The notes under the pieces: model-generated
The model's input: only the letters and a program-made list of their open reading frames with translations
Database searches by the model: none
Told to the model about the DNA's origin: nothing
Source of the DNA: Blastococcus sp. CPCC 205250
GTDB taxonomy: Bacteria; Actinomycetota; Actinomycetes; Mycobacteriales; Geodermatophilaceae
Length of the DNA stretch: 64,000 nucleotides
Assembly: GCF_019799925.1 (NCBI RefSeq)
Contig: NZ_JABGCG010000001.1
Span: forward strand, 124,001-188,000
Direction of reading: 5' to 3'
Shown here: piece by piece, positions 16,433-24,525 of the stretch
Layout: each line of letters begins with the position of its first letter
Numbering within the stretch: the stretch's first letter is position 1
Program-made: the position numbers and the translations under genes

Positions 16433-16744
16433 TCAGCCGGCCTTCGCCTTGGGGGCCGGCGCCAGCCGCACGACGAGCTTCGAGATCAGGCTGCCCGCCA
16501 CGACCCAGACGAGCGCGGCGATCGCCGCGTTGATCGTCTCGCCGATCTTGGCGTCGGAGGGCTGGAACAGGTTCTCGGTGAAGCCGCCGAAGTCCTCGCG
16601 GAAGGTCCGGGTGGTCTCCACCAGCCCGTTGGCCGGGTTCGCCTCGAAGAACACGAAGACGGCGTACAGCAGGATGACCGCTCCGATGACGGAGCAGACC
16701 ACGCGCACCACGGTGGCGACGATGTTGAGCGCTCGGGCGGCCAT
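16433..16744 (-). CDS. small two-TM membrane protein
   Basis: A 103-aa protein starting at ATG 16744. Two membrane segments: residues 7-32 (NIVATVVRVVCSVIGAVILLYAVFVF, read in two parts) and about 70-95 (INAAIAALVWVVAGSLISKLVV). The loop between them is polar (NPANGLVETTRTFREDFGGF) and the tail ends in Lys/Ala. It lies just downstream of the EEP-family gene on the same strand (50 bp), so the two may be co-transcribed. Function unknown. Confidence 0.78.
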   Translation of the reverse strand: MAARALNIVATVVRVVCSVIGAVILLYAVFVFFEANPANGLVETTRTFREDFGGFTENLFQPSDAKIGETINAAIAALVWVVAGSLISKLVVRLAPAPKAKAG

Positions 16745-16793
16745 GTCCCGATGATCGCGCAGGTCACACGCGCGCGCGACCCGTCGGTGCCGG

Positions 16794-17561
16794 TCAGCCC
16801 ACCCGGGTGTCGACGGCGAGGGCGCGGTGGTCCGACAGCGGCAGCCGCACCCCCTCCGCCGGCCCCCCGGCCGTGATGGGCCCGCGCGCCAGCAGGTGGT
16901 CCAGCTGCCGCACCGGCTCGTCGGCCGGGAAGGTGGCCGCCGACGCGAGGGACCGCAGTCCGCTCACCCGGGTCGCCTGCCGCGGCTCCATGTTCAGGTC
17001 GCCCATGACCACCAGCGGCTCGCGGGTGCCGGCCAGCGAGCGCACCAGCCGGCGCAGCTGCAGCACGTTCCACCCGGGGACGAACGACAGGTGCGTGTTG
17101 GCCACCGTGAGGTGCCCGGACGGGCCCTCCAGGACGGCGGCCACGGCGACCCGCGGCTCGTCGCCGACGATCTTCGGCAGCCGTGCCCCGCGGAACCACA
17201 CCGGCACGCGGGTGGGCAGGGCGGGCAGCCGCACCACCCGCCACGAGACCACCGGCAGGCGGGACAGCAGGGCGATGCCGTAGCTCGCCGACCCCGGCTG
17301 CTCCTCACCCGTGGCGGCCATCCAGGTGCCGCCCGGGGTGCCCGACAGCGCCGCCACGAACTGGGAGTCCACCGCGCCCATGGCCTCGGCGGCCACGGCG
17401 GTGAGGTCGGCGTTCATCGAGCGCGGCTGGTCCCGGTCGACCTCCTGGAGCCCCAGCACGTCGGCGTCGAGGGCCTTCACCGCCGCGGCGAGGCGGTCGA
17501 CGTCGACGCGGTCGTCGGCGAGGGAACGGCCGTGCAGGATGTTGAACGTCGCGATGCGCAC
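16794..17561 (-). CDS. endonuclease/exonuclease/phosphatase (EEP) family hydrolase
   Basis: A 255-aa protein with GTG start at 17561. The EEP superfamily motifs are in order: MRIATFNILHGRS (metal-site Asn), DVLGLQEVDRDQPRS (catalytic Glu), VANTHLSF (His/Asn), LVVMGDLNMEP (Asp and Asn) and PLSDHRALAVDTRVG (final Asp-His pair). These proteins are Mg-dependent phosphodiesterases acting on DNA, phospholipid or phosphoinositide. No signal peptide is seen, so it is cytoplasmic. The substrate cannot be decided from sequence. Confidence 0.92.
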   Translation of the reverse strand: MRIATFNILHGRSLADDRVDVDRLAAAVKALDADVLGLQEVDRDQPRSMNADLTAVAAEAMGAVDSQFVAALSGTPGGTWMAATGEEQPGSASYGIALLSRLPVVSWRVVRLPALPTRVPVWFRGARLPKIVGDEPRVAVAAVLEGPSGHLTVANTHLSFVPGWNVLQLRRLVRSLAGTREPLVVMGDLNMEPRQATRVSGLRSLASAATFPADEPVRQLDHLLARGPITAGGPAEGVRLPLSDHRALAVDTRVG

Positions 17562-17633
17562 GTGCTGCCCATGCCCCGAGCCGGGCGGTCCCTACCGTGC
17601 GTGCGGCGCGCGCGAGCGGGTAGCAGCCCTGCC

Positions 17634-18200
17634 GTGCAGCCCGACGACCGCGACGAGATCCGTGACCTGCTCAAGCGCACCGCCGTGGCCCTCAAGGAGG
17701 GTGGGGTGCCGTTCGCCCTCTGCGGGGGCTACGCCGCGTGGGTCCGCGGCGCACCCGAGCCCGACCACGACGCGGACTTCCTGGTGCCGGCCGCCGAGGC
17801 CGAGCGGGCCGCGAAGGTGCTGGCCGAGGCGGGGCTCGAGGTGGCCGACCCGGCGGAGGACTGGCTGACCAAGGTCGTGCAGGGCAACTCGTTCGTCGAC
17901 GTCCTGTGGCGGGTGTGCGGCAGCCCGGTGGAGACCGACCTCATCGACCGCGCCGAGGACCGGCCCGTGCTCTCGGTGCACATGCCCGTCCTCGCCGCGA
18001 CCGACATCGTCGTCACCAAGCTGATGGCCCTCGACGAGCACTACTGCGACTTCGCGCGGATGCTGCCCGTCGCCCGGGCGCTGCGCGAGCAGGTCGACTG
18101 GGACCAGGTCCGGCGCGACACCGAGAGCAACGACTTCGCCGCCGTCTTCCTCGTGCTGCTGGGGCGTCTGGGCATCGTGGACCCGCCGGACGGGGACTGA
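17634..18200 (+). CDS. nucleotidyltransferase-superfamily protein
   Basis: A 188-aa protein, GTG 17634, preceded by TAGCAG with 7 nt to the start (leaderless pattern). The protein reads VPFALCGGYAAWVRGAPEPDHDADFLV: the G-G-x-A-x-x-x-R-G motif followed by an acidic D-x-D pair is the nucleotidyltransferase fold, here in the variant DHDADF. TDIVVTKLMALDEHYCDF lies further on. It resembles AbiEii or aminoglycoside-type proteins, but no antitoxin-like partner gene is adjacent. The role is undetermined. Confidence 0.8.
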   Translation: MQPDDRDEIRDLLKRTAVALKEGGVPFALCGGYAAWVRGAPEPDHDADFLVPAAEAERAAKVLAEAGLEVADPAEDWLTKVVQGNSFVDVLWRVCGSPVETDLIDRAEDRPVLSVHMPVLAATDIVVTKLMALDEHYCDFARMLPVARALREQVDWDQVRRDTESNDFAAVFLVLLGRLGIVDPPDGD

Positions 18201-18249
18201 CCGCGGGCGACGTCGCCGAATGCGTTCTCCGGTCGGGGGAAGGGCCGAC

Positions 18250-18255
18250 TAACCT
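18250..18255 (+). promoter_or_regulatory. -10 box of the cold-shock gene
   Basis: TAACCT, predicting a start near 18262 and a 5' leader of about 70 nt before GTG 18334. Long leaders are common for cold-shock mRNAs. The hexamer matches the one before the candidate RNA at 1153. Confidence 0.45.
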
Positions 18256-18333
18256 GGGGGCGAGCGGCCAGCCGTGCCGCGCCGTCCCCCCGGCTGACCG
18301 CCGGACCGACCGCGAAGTGACTGAGGGATCGAC

Positions 18334-18729
18334 GTGCCCACCGGCAGAGTGAAGTGGTTCAACCCGGAGAAGGGCTTCGGCTTCCTCTCCCGCGAGGACG
18401 GCCCCGACGTCTTCGTCCACAAGGACGCGCTGCCGGCCGGTACCGAGGAGCTCAAGCCGGGGCAGCGGGTCGAGTTCGGCATCGTCGCCGGGCGCCGGGG
18501 CGACCAGGCCCTGCAGGTCCGGGTCCTGGACCCGCTCCCGTCGGTCACCGCGGCGCACGCCGCCGCGACCCGCAAGAAGCCCGACGAGCTGGTCCCGATC
18601 ATCGAGGACCTGATCAAGCTCCTCGACGACGTCTCCGAGGGCCTGCGCCACGGCCGGCACCCCGACCGGTCGCACGCCCGCAAGGTCGGCACCGTGCTGC
18701 GCGCGGTGGCCACCGACCTGGAGCACTAG
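18334..18729 (+). CDS. cold-shock domain protein with C-terminal extension
   Basis: A 131-aa protein. GTG 18334 follows GAGGGA. Residues 1-66 are a cold-shock domain with RNP1 (KGFGFLS), RNP2 (DVFVHKDAL) and the opening [12 protein letters not shown] helical extension follows to the end ([35 protein letters not shown]), so the protein is about twice the length of CspA. CspB-like proteins bind single-stranded RNA/DNA and act as RNA chaperones. In M. tuberculosis the similar cspB (Rv0871) sits in the same neighbourhood. Confidence 0.94.
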   Translation: MPTGRVKWFNPEKGFGFLSREDGPDVFVHKDALPAGTEELKPGQRVEFGIVAGRRGDQALQVRVLDPLPSVTAAHAAATRKKPDELVPIIEDLIKLLDDVSEGLRHGRHPDRSHARKVGTVLRAVATDLEH

Positions 18730-18732
18730 GAG

Positions 18733-18787
18733 GGCCCCCCTGCCCCCCGCCACTCGCACGCTTGCGGCGGGACCCTGCAGGGGGGCC
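18733..18787. terminator. bidirectional terminator between convergent genes
   Basis: Perfect 11-bp outer stem (18733-18743 with 18777-18787). Its loop contains a second stem of CCCGCC with GGCGGG. It lies 4 nt past the cold-shock stop and 36 nt before the stop of the DUF2771 gene on the other strand. Confidence 0.65.
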
Positions 18788-18822
18788 ATCCGCTGGTGGC
18801 GTTCCGTGCGTCCCTGCGGTGG

Positions 18823-19269
18823 CTAGCCGGCGCGGATGAAGCCGATCGGCCAGGCGCCGGAGAACTCGCCGCAGTCGGTGCCCTTGGCCTCGACGACCAC
18901 GAGGTAGAAGGCCGCCGGGACGACGTCGGAGGTGTTGATCCCCTCGAAGCTGGTGGCGCCCGCCTCGACCTCGACCTCGCCGATCTGCTCCTCGAGCTGG
19001 TCGTCGAAGACCTGCACGCTCCAGCCCCGCTCGGCCACGGCGTCGGGGACGCTCAGCGCGATCGGTGCGTCCGGTGACACCTCGATGATCGGCGGCTGCA
19101 CCGAGGTGTAGCGCTGCCCCTCGCCGTCCACGCAGTACTGGACCGGCTCCACGCTGACGTCCTGCGGACCCACGGTCACCTGCACCGACGGCGGCCCCTC
19201 CGGCTCGTCCTCGCCGCAGCCGGCCAGCACGGCGAGCAGCACCAGGGCGCCGGCACCGGCCCGCCTCAC
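18823..19269 (-). CDS. DUF2771 family lipoprotein
   Basis: A 148-aa exported lipoprotein. GTG 19269 overlaps the stop of the MFS gene upstream (GTGA), so the two form an operon. The signal peptide reads RRAGAGALVLLAVLAGCGED with lipobox LAGC at about residues 15-18. The mature part is a compact beta domain with one cysteine pair (QYCVDGEG and GTDCGEF) and QPPIIEVSPDAPIALSVP, matching DUF2771. It should sit on the outer face of the membrane. Homologues follow the MFS gene in other actinobacteria (Rv0875c beside Rv0876c). Function unknown. Confidence 0.85.
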   Translation of the reverse strand: MRRAGAGALVLLAVLAGCGEDEPEGPPSVQVTVGPQDVSVEPVQYCVDGEGQRYTSVQPPIIEVSPDAPIALSVPDAVAERGWSVQVFDDQLEEQIGEVEVEAGATSFEGINTSDVVPAAFYLVVVEAKGTDCGEFSGAWPIGFIRAG

Positions 19270-21281
19270 TGCGCCCACTGCTCCGCCGGCGGGGTGTGCC
19301 GCTGCCGCTGCAGGCCCCACAGGACGACGCCGACGGCGAGCACCAGCAGCGCCGCCGCCACCGTGAACCCCAGCCAGCCGATCGGCGGCAGCGCGATGCC
19401 CAGCGCCCCGCCGACGACCCAGGCGAGCTGCAGCATCGTCTCGGAGCGGGCGAACGCCGAGGCGCGCAGGGACTCCGGGACCTCCCGCTGGATGATCGCG
19501 TCGAGCGAGACCTTGCCCAGCGCGTTGGCCACCGCCGAGACGCCGGCGACGACGGCGGCCATGACGAAGCCGAAGAACACCGCCGCGAGCACGGTGATCC
19601 CGGCGGCCACCCCGGCGGAGACGAGCACCATCTGGTCGGGGCTGACCGTGTGCATCCGCGACCCCACGGCGGTGCCCAGCACGCTGCCCACGCCGGCGGC
19701 GGCGGCGATGCCGCCCAGCGCGAGCGTCGCCTCCCACCCCTCGGCCGTGGACTGCACGAGGAACGCCGAGAAGATGGTGAGGAAGCCGCCCAGGCCGCGC
19801 AGCGCCGAGTTGGCCCGCAGGGCCACCACCACGTGTGGGCTCACCTGCCGGCGCCGCTTCCCGGCCGTCTCCTGCGGGGTGGTGGTGAGGACGTCGGCCG
19901 GCTGCTCGCCGGTCGGGACGTCGACGTGCGCCGGGAGCCGGATGGCCAGCACGCCCGCCACGGCGAAGACCACGGCGGTGCACCACAGCTCGGGCTGGAA
20001 GCCGAACGCCCACGCCACGCCGGCCGCGGCGCCGCCGAAGACGGCGGCGGTGAGCAGTCCGAACACCGACGTCCGGGAGTTCGCGCTGGTCAGGGACATG
20101 GCGTCGGGCAGCACGCGGGGGAGGACGGCGGCGCGCAGCACGTTGTGCGCCTTCGACAGCACGAGGACCCCGAGCGCCGCGGGATAGAGGAACAGGTCGT
20201 CGTAGTGCGCGGCCATCACCAGCGCGAGGACGGCCCGGCCCAGGTCGGCGGCGCCCATCGCCCACCGGCGACCGCGCTGCAGCCGGTCCAGCAGCGGGCC
20301 GATGACCGGGGCGACCACCGCGAAGGGGGCCATGGTCACCAGCAGGTACAGCGCCACGTTGCTGCGCTGGGCGTCGGCGGTGGCGGCGAAGAACAGGGTG
20401 CCGGCCAGGGAGACCGCGATCATGGCGTCGCCGGCCGCGTGCAGGGCGTTGGCCCACAGCAGCTTGGCCAGCCCGCTCTCGTCCGCGCCGTCGGCCCGGC
20501 TGGCGGCCTTGACCCGGCGTACGGCGGCGCCGGTCAGCTCGCGCGACCGGGCGACGGCCACGCGGGTCACCGTGGCCCGCTGCCCCGGCAGGGCCGACGC
20601 CGGCTCGGTGGGCGACTCGCCCGGCTCCTCGGGCAGGACGGCGGTGCGCCCGCCCGGGTCGACCGGCTCCTGCTCCGGCCAGCCGGTGGGCGGCTGGCCG
20701 GGGTACCAGGGCGCCGGCAGGCCGGGCTGCTGGCCCCCCGGCGGGTACGGACCCGGCGGGTAGGGACCCTGCGGGTACGGGCCCTGCCCGTAGGAGCCCG
20801 GCGGGTAGGGGCCCTGCGGGTACGGACCGGGCGGGTAGGGCCCGGGCGGGTAGGGACCTTGCGCGTACGGCACCGGCGGGTAGGCACCGGGCGGGTGGCT
20901 CCCCGGCGGGTACGCAACGGGCGGGTACTGCGCCGGCGGGTACGCGCCGACGGCGTACGGCGGCGGACCGTAGGGGCCGGGGCCGTACGGCGGGGGGCCG
21001 GCGACCGGTCCCGCGACCTGTGCGGGAGGTCGGTCCACCGGCGGCGCGGGGGAGGCCCCGGCGGGTGCTGCCTGGGGGGACGGCCCCACGGCGGTGCCCG
21101 GCAGCCGGATGGCCGGCCCGGTCGGGCTGTCGTCACCGGCGGCGGAGCCGGCCGCGGGCATCGGGCGGGTCGCCGCGCGCGGACGCTCCACCGGCGTGGT
21201 CTCCAGCGGCCCGGTCACCGGCGGTGCCGACCGGCGGCGCAGCATGCCGCGGCGCGGACCGGGGGGCGGGGAGTCGGGCAC
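19266..21281 (-). CDS. MFS transporter with long Tyr/Pro/Gly-repeat N-terminal region
   Basis: A 671-aa protein, GTG 21281. Residues 1-230 are predicted disordered: a basic start (PRRGMLRRRS), then a run of YPPG/PYPQG-type repeats at about 94-186. From about 250 the chain becomes a 12-TM major facilitator (LLWANALHAAGDAMIAVSLAG; APVIGPLLDRLQRGRRW; MSLTSANSRTSVFG; SLDAIIQREVPESLRASAFAR). The core resembles the Rv0876c group of MFS proteins; the substrate is unknown. The Pro-rich head is cytoplasmic by topology and may bind proteins. GTGA overlap with the downstream DUF2771 lipoprotein supports an operon. It is divergent from the DUF3027 gene. Confidence 0.9.
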   Translation of the reverse strand: MPDSPPPGPRRGMLRRRSAPPVTGPLETTPVERPRAATRPMPAAGSAAGDDSPTGPAIRLPGTAVGPSPQAAPAGASPAPPVDRPPAQVAGPVAGPPPYGPGPYGPPPYAVGAYPPAQYPPVAYPPGSHPPGAYPPVPYAQGPYPPGPYPPGPYPQGPYPPGSYGQGPYPQGPYPPGPYPPGGQQPGLPAPWYPGQPPTGWPEQEPVDPGGRTAVLPEEPGESPTEPASALPGQRATVTRVAVARSRELTGAAVRRVKAASRADGADESGLAKLLWANALHAAGDAMIAVSLAGTLFFAATADAQRSNVALYLLVTMAPFAVVAPVIGPLLDRLQRGRRWAMGAADLGRAVLALVMAAHYDDLFLYPAALGVLVLSKAHNVLRAAVLPRVLPDAMSLTSANSRTSVFGLLTAAVFGGAAAGVAWAFGFQPELWCTAVVFAVAGVLAIRLPAHVDVPTGEQPADVLTTTPQETAGKRRRQVSPHVVVALRANSALRGLGGFLTIFSAFLVQSTAEGWEATLALGGIAAAAGVGSVLGTAVGSRMHTVSPDQMVLVSAGVAAGITVLAAVFFGFVMAAVVAGVSAVANALGKVSLDAIIQREVPESLRASAFARSETMLQLAWVVGGALGIALPPIGWLGFTVAAALLVLAVGVVLWGLQRQRHTPPAEQWAQ
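20722..20999 (-). repeat. in-frame 15-bp tandem repeats encoding PYPPG units
   Basis: About 18 imperfect copies of a unit close to GGCGGGTAGGGACCC on the plus strand, each encoding five residues of the form G-P-Y-P-P/Q on the minus strand. The units diverge (GAYPP, VAYPP, SHPPG, SYGQG) toward the protein N-terminus, as expected from slippage followed by drift. Confidence 0.8.
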
Positions 21282-21383
21282 CGCTCCATGGTGCCGCACG
21301 TCGCTGATCAGGCGGGGAAGGCGGGAGCGGCGCGCTCGGCACCGAGGAGGGGGAGGAGTCGACCGGTGCGCGACAATGGTCCC

Positions 21384-22151
21384 GTGCCCGAGACCCCGTC
21401 GTCCCCCCTGGCCGCCGCCGTCGACCTCGCCCGCGCCGCGGCCGAGGAGACCGCCGGTGACCCCGGCGTCGTCGGCGAGCACCTCTCCGCGGCCTCCGAG
21501 CAGGCCGGCGACCCGGTGCTCGGCGAGGTGCTGACGCACTCGTTCGCCAGCACGCTGCCCGGCTACGTCGGCTGGTACTGGGCCGTCACGCTGGCCCGCG
21601 CCCCCGGCGAGGAGACCGTCACCGTCGACGAGGTCGTGCTCCTCCCCGGGGACGAGGCGCTGCTGGCCCCCGCGTGGGTGCCGTGGCACGAGCGGCTGCG
21701 CCCCGGGGACCTCTCGGTGGGCGACGTGCTGCCCTCCACCGAGGACGACCCCCGCCTGGTGCCCTCCTACACGGTCGAGGACGACACCGCCGACGACCCC
21801 GAGGCCCGCGCGGTCGCCACCGAGCTCGGTCTGGGCCGCGAGCGCGTGATGTCGCGGGAGGGCCGGTCGGCCGCGCTGACCCGCTGGACCGGCGGCGACT
21901 TCGGGCCGCGGTCGTCCATGGCGCGGCACGCGCCCGGGCCGTGCGGCACCTGCGGCTTCTTCCTGCCGCTGGCCGGGTCCCTGCGCGGCGCGGCCGGGGC
22001 GTGCGGCAACGCCTACGCCCCCGCCGAGGGGCACGTGGTGACCGTCGACTACGGCTGCGGAGCGCACAGCCAGGCGACCCTCGTCGCCCAGGAGGCCACC
22101 GAGGTGGTCAACTCCGCGCGCTACGACACGTCGGAGTTCGACGTCCTCTGA
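21384..22151 (+). CDS. DUF3027 family protein
   Basis: A 255-aa protein, GTG 21384, with a -10-like GACAAT 6 nt upstream (leaderless pattern). The opening LAAAVDLARAAAEETAGDPGVVGEHL, then HSFASTLPGYVGWYWAVTLARAP, match the DUF3027 family. Near the C-terminus four cysteines form a probable zinc site: PCGTCGFFLPL and CGNAYAP...VDYGCGAHSQ. It is cytoplasmic. In M. tuberculosis the homologue Rv0877 lies next to the MFS gene as here. Function unknown. Confidence 0.9.
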   Translation: MPETPSSPLAAAVDLARAAAEETAGDPGVVGEHLSAASEQAGDPVLGEVLTHSFASTLPGYVGWYWAVTLARAPGEETVTVDEVVLLPGDEALLAPAWVPWHERLRPGDLSVGDVLPSTEDDPRLVPSYTVEDDTADDPEARAVATELGLGRERVMSREGRSAALTRWTGGDFGPRSSMARHAPGPCGTCGFFLPLAGSLRGAAGACGNAYAPAEGHVVTVDYGCGAHSQATLVAQEATEVVNSARYDTSEFDVL

Positions 22152-22163
22152 CCGGTCCGGCCA

Positions 22164-22210
22164 GTGCGCTGACGCCGCATCCCGAGCCACGGGACGCGGC
22201 CTGAGCGCAC
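22164..22210. terminator. bidirectional terminator hairpin
   Basis: Two-part stem: GTGCGCT pairs with AGCGCAC (outer), then GCCGC-A-TCCCG pairs with CGGGA-C-GCGGC around a 5-nt loop. It lies between the ends of the convergent DUF3027 and DUF2530 genes. Confidence 0.6.
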
Positions 22211-22226
22211 CCGCCCGGCTCCCGCC

Positions 22227-22448
22227 CTAGTCCCGGCGGCCGAGCTGGCCCTGCCAGCGCATGATGCCCAGCCCCAGGAAGGGCAGCACGATCCCGGCCA
22301 CGCAGGTCCAGGTCCACACCCGGTCGACGCGGTCGCCCAGCAGCAGCAGGACCACCAGCGCCACCGCCCACACCGCGATCCCGGCCAGCACGACGCGGGC
22401 GGTGTCGACCCGCAGCGGGGGAGGGGCCTGCTTCGTCGGTCCGGGCAC
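22227..22448 (-). CDS. DUF2530 family small membrane protein
   Basis: A 73-aa protein, GTG 22448. Two membrane helices: LAGIAVWAVALVVLLLLG and WTCVAGIVLPFLGLGIM. The WAVALVVLL...WTWTCVAGIVLPFLGLGIMRW pattern is diagnostic of DUF2530, a short actinobacterial inner-membrane family (homologue Rv0879c in the same neighbourhood). Function unknown. It is divergent from the purine permease gene. Confidence 0.85.
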   Translation of the reverse strand: MPGPTKQAPPPLRVDTARVVLAGIAVWAVALVVLLLLGDRVDRVWTWTCVAGIVLPFLGLGIMRWQGQLGRRD

Positions 22449-22549
22449 GTCCCGACCCTATGCGTAACCAGACGGTGATCTCCGCGGTACGCCGTGTGTG
22501 GCACTCTGTCGCCGCCCGTCCGGCAGCAGCACCCACGGGGAGTCGTGTC

Positions 22550-24058
22550 ATGCCCGAGAAGTCCAGCCCCGCCACCGGCGCCACCGCGGCGTCCGAGGTG
22601 GCTCGCCGCCGCAGCGAGGGCCCGCGGGTCAAGCCGCGCAACGGCCTCGACCGCTACTTCGAGATCAGCGCGCGGCGCTCCACCGTCGCCCGCGAGCTCC
22701 GCGGCGGGCTCACGACGTTCTTCACGATGGCCTACATCGTCATCCTGAACCCGATCATCCTGACGAGCATCGACACCGGCAACGGTCCGGGTGTCGACGT
22801 CGCCGGCGCCTCCCTGCCCTTCGGCTCGGTCGCGGCGGTCACCGCGCTGATCGCCGGCGTCATGACGATCCTCATGGGTGTCGTCGGCCGCTACCCGTTC
22901 GCGCTGGCCACCGGGCTGGGCATCAACGCCATCGTCGCCGTCTACGCGGCCACCCAGCTGTCGTGGCCGGAGATCATGGGCCTGGTCGTCCTCGAGGGCC
23001 TGCTCATCACGGTGCTCGTGCTCACCGGGTTCCGGCGCGCGGTGTTCGAGGCGATCCCGGCCCAGCTGAAGACGGCCATCGCCGTGGGCATCGGCTTCTT
23101 CCTCACCATCATCGGGCTCGCCGACGCCGGGGTCATCCGGCCGGGCAACCCGCTGATCACCTTCGGCGTCGGCGGTCAGCTGGCCGGCTGGCCGCTGCTG
23201 GTCTTCGTCGTCGGCCTGCTGCTCATGGCCGTGCTGGTCGTCCGCAAGGTCAAGGGCGCGCTGCTGATCGGCATCGTGGTGACGACGGCGCTGGCGATCG
23301 TCGTCGAGGCGATCGCCGACATCGGAGCCCGCGTGGGCACCGAGAACCCGCGCGGCTGGGCGCTGCAGGTGCCCGAGCTCCCCGACGAGGTGGTGAGCAG
23401 CCCCGACCTGTCGCTGCTCGGCAACTTCTCGCTGTTCGGCGGCTTCGAGCGGATCGGCATCATCGCCGCGCTGCTCATCGTCTTCTCGATCATGATCGCC
23501 GACTTCTTCGACACCGTCGGCACGGTCACCGCCGTGGGTGCCGAGGGCGACCTGCTCGACGAGAAGCGGAACCTGCCGGGGTCCCAGCCGGTGCTGCTGG
23601 TCGACTCGCTGGCCGCCGCGGCCGGTGGCGCGGGCAGCGTCTCGTCGAACACGACCTACATCGAGAGCACCGCCGGCGTGGCCGACGGTGCCCGCACCGG
23701 CCTGGCCAGCGTGGTCACCGGTGTCCTCTTCCTCGTCGCGATGCTTTTCACGCCGCTGGTGTCGATGGTCCCGTCGGAGGCCGCGGCACCCGCGCTGGTG
23801 ATCGTCGGCGCGCTGATGATCACCCAGATCCGGCACCTCGCCTGGGACGACATGTCGCTGGTGATCCCGGCGTTCCTCACCATCGCGCTGATGCCGTTCA
23901 CCTACTCGATCACCAACGGCATCGGCGCCGGCGTCGTCAGCTTCGTGCTGCTGCGGCTGGCGGTCGGCCGCCGGCGCGACATCCACCCGCTCATGTGGGT
24001 CATCGCGATCGTGTTCGTCGTCTACTTCGCGCTCGAGCCCATCCAGCAGCTCGTCTGA
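22550..24058 (+). CDS. NCS2-family guanine/hypoxanthine permease
   Basis: A 502-aa AzgA-type permease. ATG 22550 has GGGGAG at 22537-22542, spaced 7 nt. The signature opening is present: LRGGLTTFFTMAYIVILNP (residues about 48-66). So are GRYPFALATGLGINAIVAVY, FDTVGTVTAVG and VDSLAAAAGGAGSVSSNTTYIES, the last two carrying substrate- and proton-site residues of the AzgA branch. About 12-14 membrane segments are visible. It imports purine bases by proton symport. It ends 32 nt before the MarR gene, which may start its own transcript. Confidence 0.94.
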   Translation: MPEKSSPATGATAASEVARRRSEGPRVKPRNGLDRYFEISARRSTVARELRGGLTTFFTMAYIVILNPIILTSIDTGNGPGVDVAGASLPFGSVAAVTALIAGVMTILMGVVGRYPFALATGLGINAIVAVYAATQLSWPEIMGLVVLEGLLITVLVLTGFRRAVFEAIPAQLKTAIAVGIGFFLTIIGLADAGVIRPGNPLITFGVGGQLAGWPLLVFVVGLLLMAVLVVRKVKGALLIGIVVTTALAIVVEAIADIGARVGTENPRGWALQVPELPDEVVSSPDLSLLGNFSLFGGFERIGIIAALLIVFSIMIADFFDTVGTVTAVGAEGDLLDEKRNLPGSQPVLLVDSLAAAAGGAGSVSSNTTYIESTAGVADGARTGLASVVTGVLFLVAMLFTPLVSMVPSEAAAPALVIVGALMITQIRHLAWDDMSLVIPAFLTIALMPFTYSITNGIGAGVVSFVLLRLAVGRRRDIHPLMWVIAIVFVVYFALEPIQQLV

Positions 24059-24077
24059 CGGCGGAGCGGTCCTTAGA

Positions 24078-24083
24078 TAGGCT
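24078..24083 (+). promoter_or_regulatory. -10 box, leaderless MarR gene
   Basis: TAGGCT, exactly 7 nt before GTG 24091. It forms part of the imperfect palindrome TAGATAGGCTA, which could also be a regulator site. Confidence 0.55.
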
Positions 24084-24090
24084 ACGGATC

Positions 24091-24525
24091 GTGCCCCGGA
24101 CGACGCTGGACGCCGCGGCGCTGGCGCACGACCTGCGGCTGGCGGTCATGCGGTTCTCCCGCCGGCTGCGGAACCAGCGGGTCGACACCTCGGTCACCCT
24201 CACGCACCTCTCGGCGCTGTCCACGCTCAAGCGGCACGGGGCCATGAGCCCCGGCGAGCTCGCGGGGCACGAGCGGGTGCAGCCGCCGTCGATGACCCGG
24301 GTCGTGGTGGCGCTGGAGGGCATGGGCCTGCTCACCCGCAGCCCGCACCCCACCGACGGCCGGCAGGTCGTCATCGACCTGACCCCGGCGGCCGAGGAGC
24401 TGCTCACCGCCGAGGCGCAGGCCCGGGAGGCCTGGCTGACCGGGCAGCTGGCCGAGCTCACCGACGAGAAACGCACGGTCCTGCGGGAGGCCGCGACGAT
24501 CATGGAGGAGCTGGCCGGTCGGTGA
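24091..24525 (+). CDS. MarR family transcriptional regulator
   Basis: A 144-aa regulator with GTG at the predicted transcription start. The winged helix spans about residues 30-95: VTLTHLSALSTLKRHG, MSPGELAGHERVQPPSMTRVVVALEGMGLL and the wing RSPHPTDGRQVVIDLT. Flanking helices form the dimer interface (LAHDLRLAVMRFSRRLR; TDEKRTVLREAATIMEEL). It overlaps the downstream MFS gene by 4 nt (GTGA), so it likely controls that exporter. The M. tuberculosis counterpart is Rv0880. Confidence 0.94.
   Translation: MPRTTLDAAALAHDLRLAVMRFSRRLRNQRVDTSVTLTHLSALSTLKRHGAMSPGELAGHERVQPPSMTRVVVALEGMGLLTRSPHPTDGRQVVIDLTPAAEELLTAEAQAREAWLTGQLAELTDEKRTVLREAATIMEELAGR

Noticed and set aside
17634..18200. AbiE-like toxin module
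   Set aside because: Only the nucleotidyltransferase-type protein is present; no antitoxin-like neighbour, so no toxin-antitoxin call.
20722..20999. Tandem repeats resembling a CRISPR array
   Set aside because: Units are 15 bp, contiguous and in frame with a PYPPG-type protein repeat; no spacers and no cas genes.
22449..22549. Purine riboswitch before the NCS2 permease
   Set aside because: The 100-bp gap lacks a purine-riboswitch core; only a ribosome site is visible.
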